This document shows, in pieces, positions 5,750 through 5,754 of a DNA stretch of 5,754 bases. The stretch is from positions 1 through 5,754 of the forward strand of contig CAYNIG010000325.1 in NCBI GenBank assembly GCA_964396995.1, written 5' to 3'. The stretch is from JADJLQ01 sp964396995 (GTDB lineage Bacteria; Bacteroidota; Bacteroidia; Chitinophagales; Saprospiraceae). Every line of letters begins with the position of its first letter. Positions within the stretch are counted from its first letter, which is position 1. The notes beneath the pieces are model-generated. The model was given only the letters and a program-made list of their open reading frames with translations. It was not told the origin of the DNA and ran no database searches. The position numbers were made by a program, and so were the translations under genes.

Positions 5750-5754
5750 AATTT

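Overview
The window looks like chromosomal DNA of a member of the Bacteroidota. The evidence is A+T-rich sequence, absence of Shine-Dalgarno sites (starts are preceded by A/T-rich DNA), one exact Bacteroidota-type promoter (TTTG, 18-base spacer, TATATTTG), and a large exported cupredoxin/CHRD-repeat protein of a kind common in this phylum. A Saprospiria-like relative is my guess; no marker gene here fixes the lineage.

Layout, left to right. Bases 2631 to 1 (minus strand) are one uninterrupted frame of 877 codons that runs off the left edge. It encodes a signal peptide, two cupredoxin-like domains (the first with a complete type 1 copper ligand set, the second without), five full CHRD domains and the start of a sixth. 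A 208-base A/T-rich gap separates it from a divergent HAD-family phosphatase gene (2840-3448, +). That gene converges on an exported M20D amidohydrolase gene (5028-3664, -). The 215 bases between their ends are unusual: ATTGG-type short repeats on the left, their complementary type on the right, a 17-base perfect direct repeat, and an imperfect 22-pair hairpin. A GNAT acetyltransferase gene (5068-5499, +) diverges from the amidohydrolase across only 39 bases.

The right end (about 5583-5754) is the most informative part. It is a compact tryptophan attenuator: promoter, a 20-residue leader peptide with four consecutive Trp codons, a candidate antiterminator helix overlapping the end of the leader reading frame, and a perfect 14-bp terminator hairpin followed by T residues. 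The geometry fits ribosome-stalling control. A Trp-related gene or operon (trpE first is the usual arrangement) should begin just past the right edge, but it is not in the window.

The genes do not form one pathway. The CHRD protein and the amidohydrolase are predicted to be exported; the phosphatase and acetyltransferase are cytoplasmic; the attenuator belongs to the next operon.
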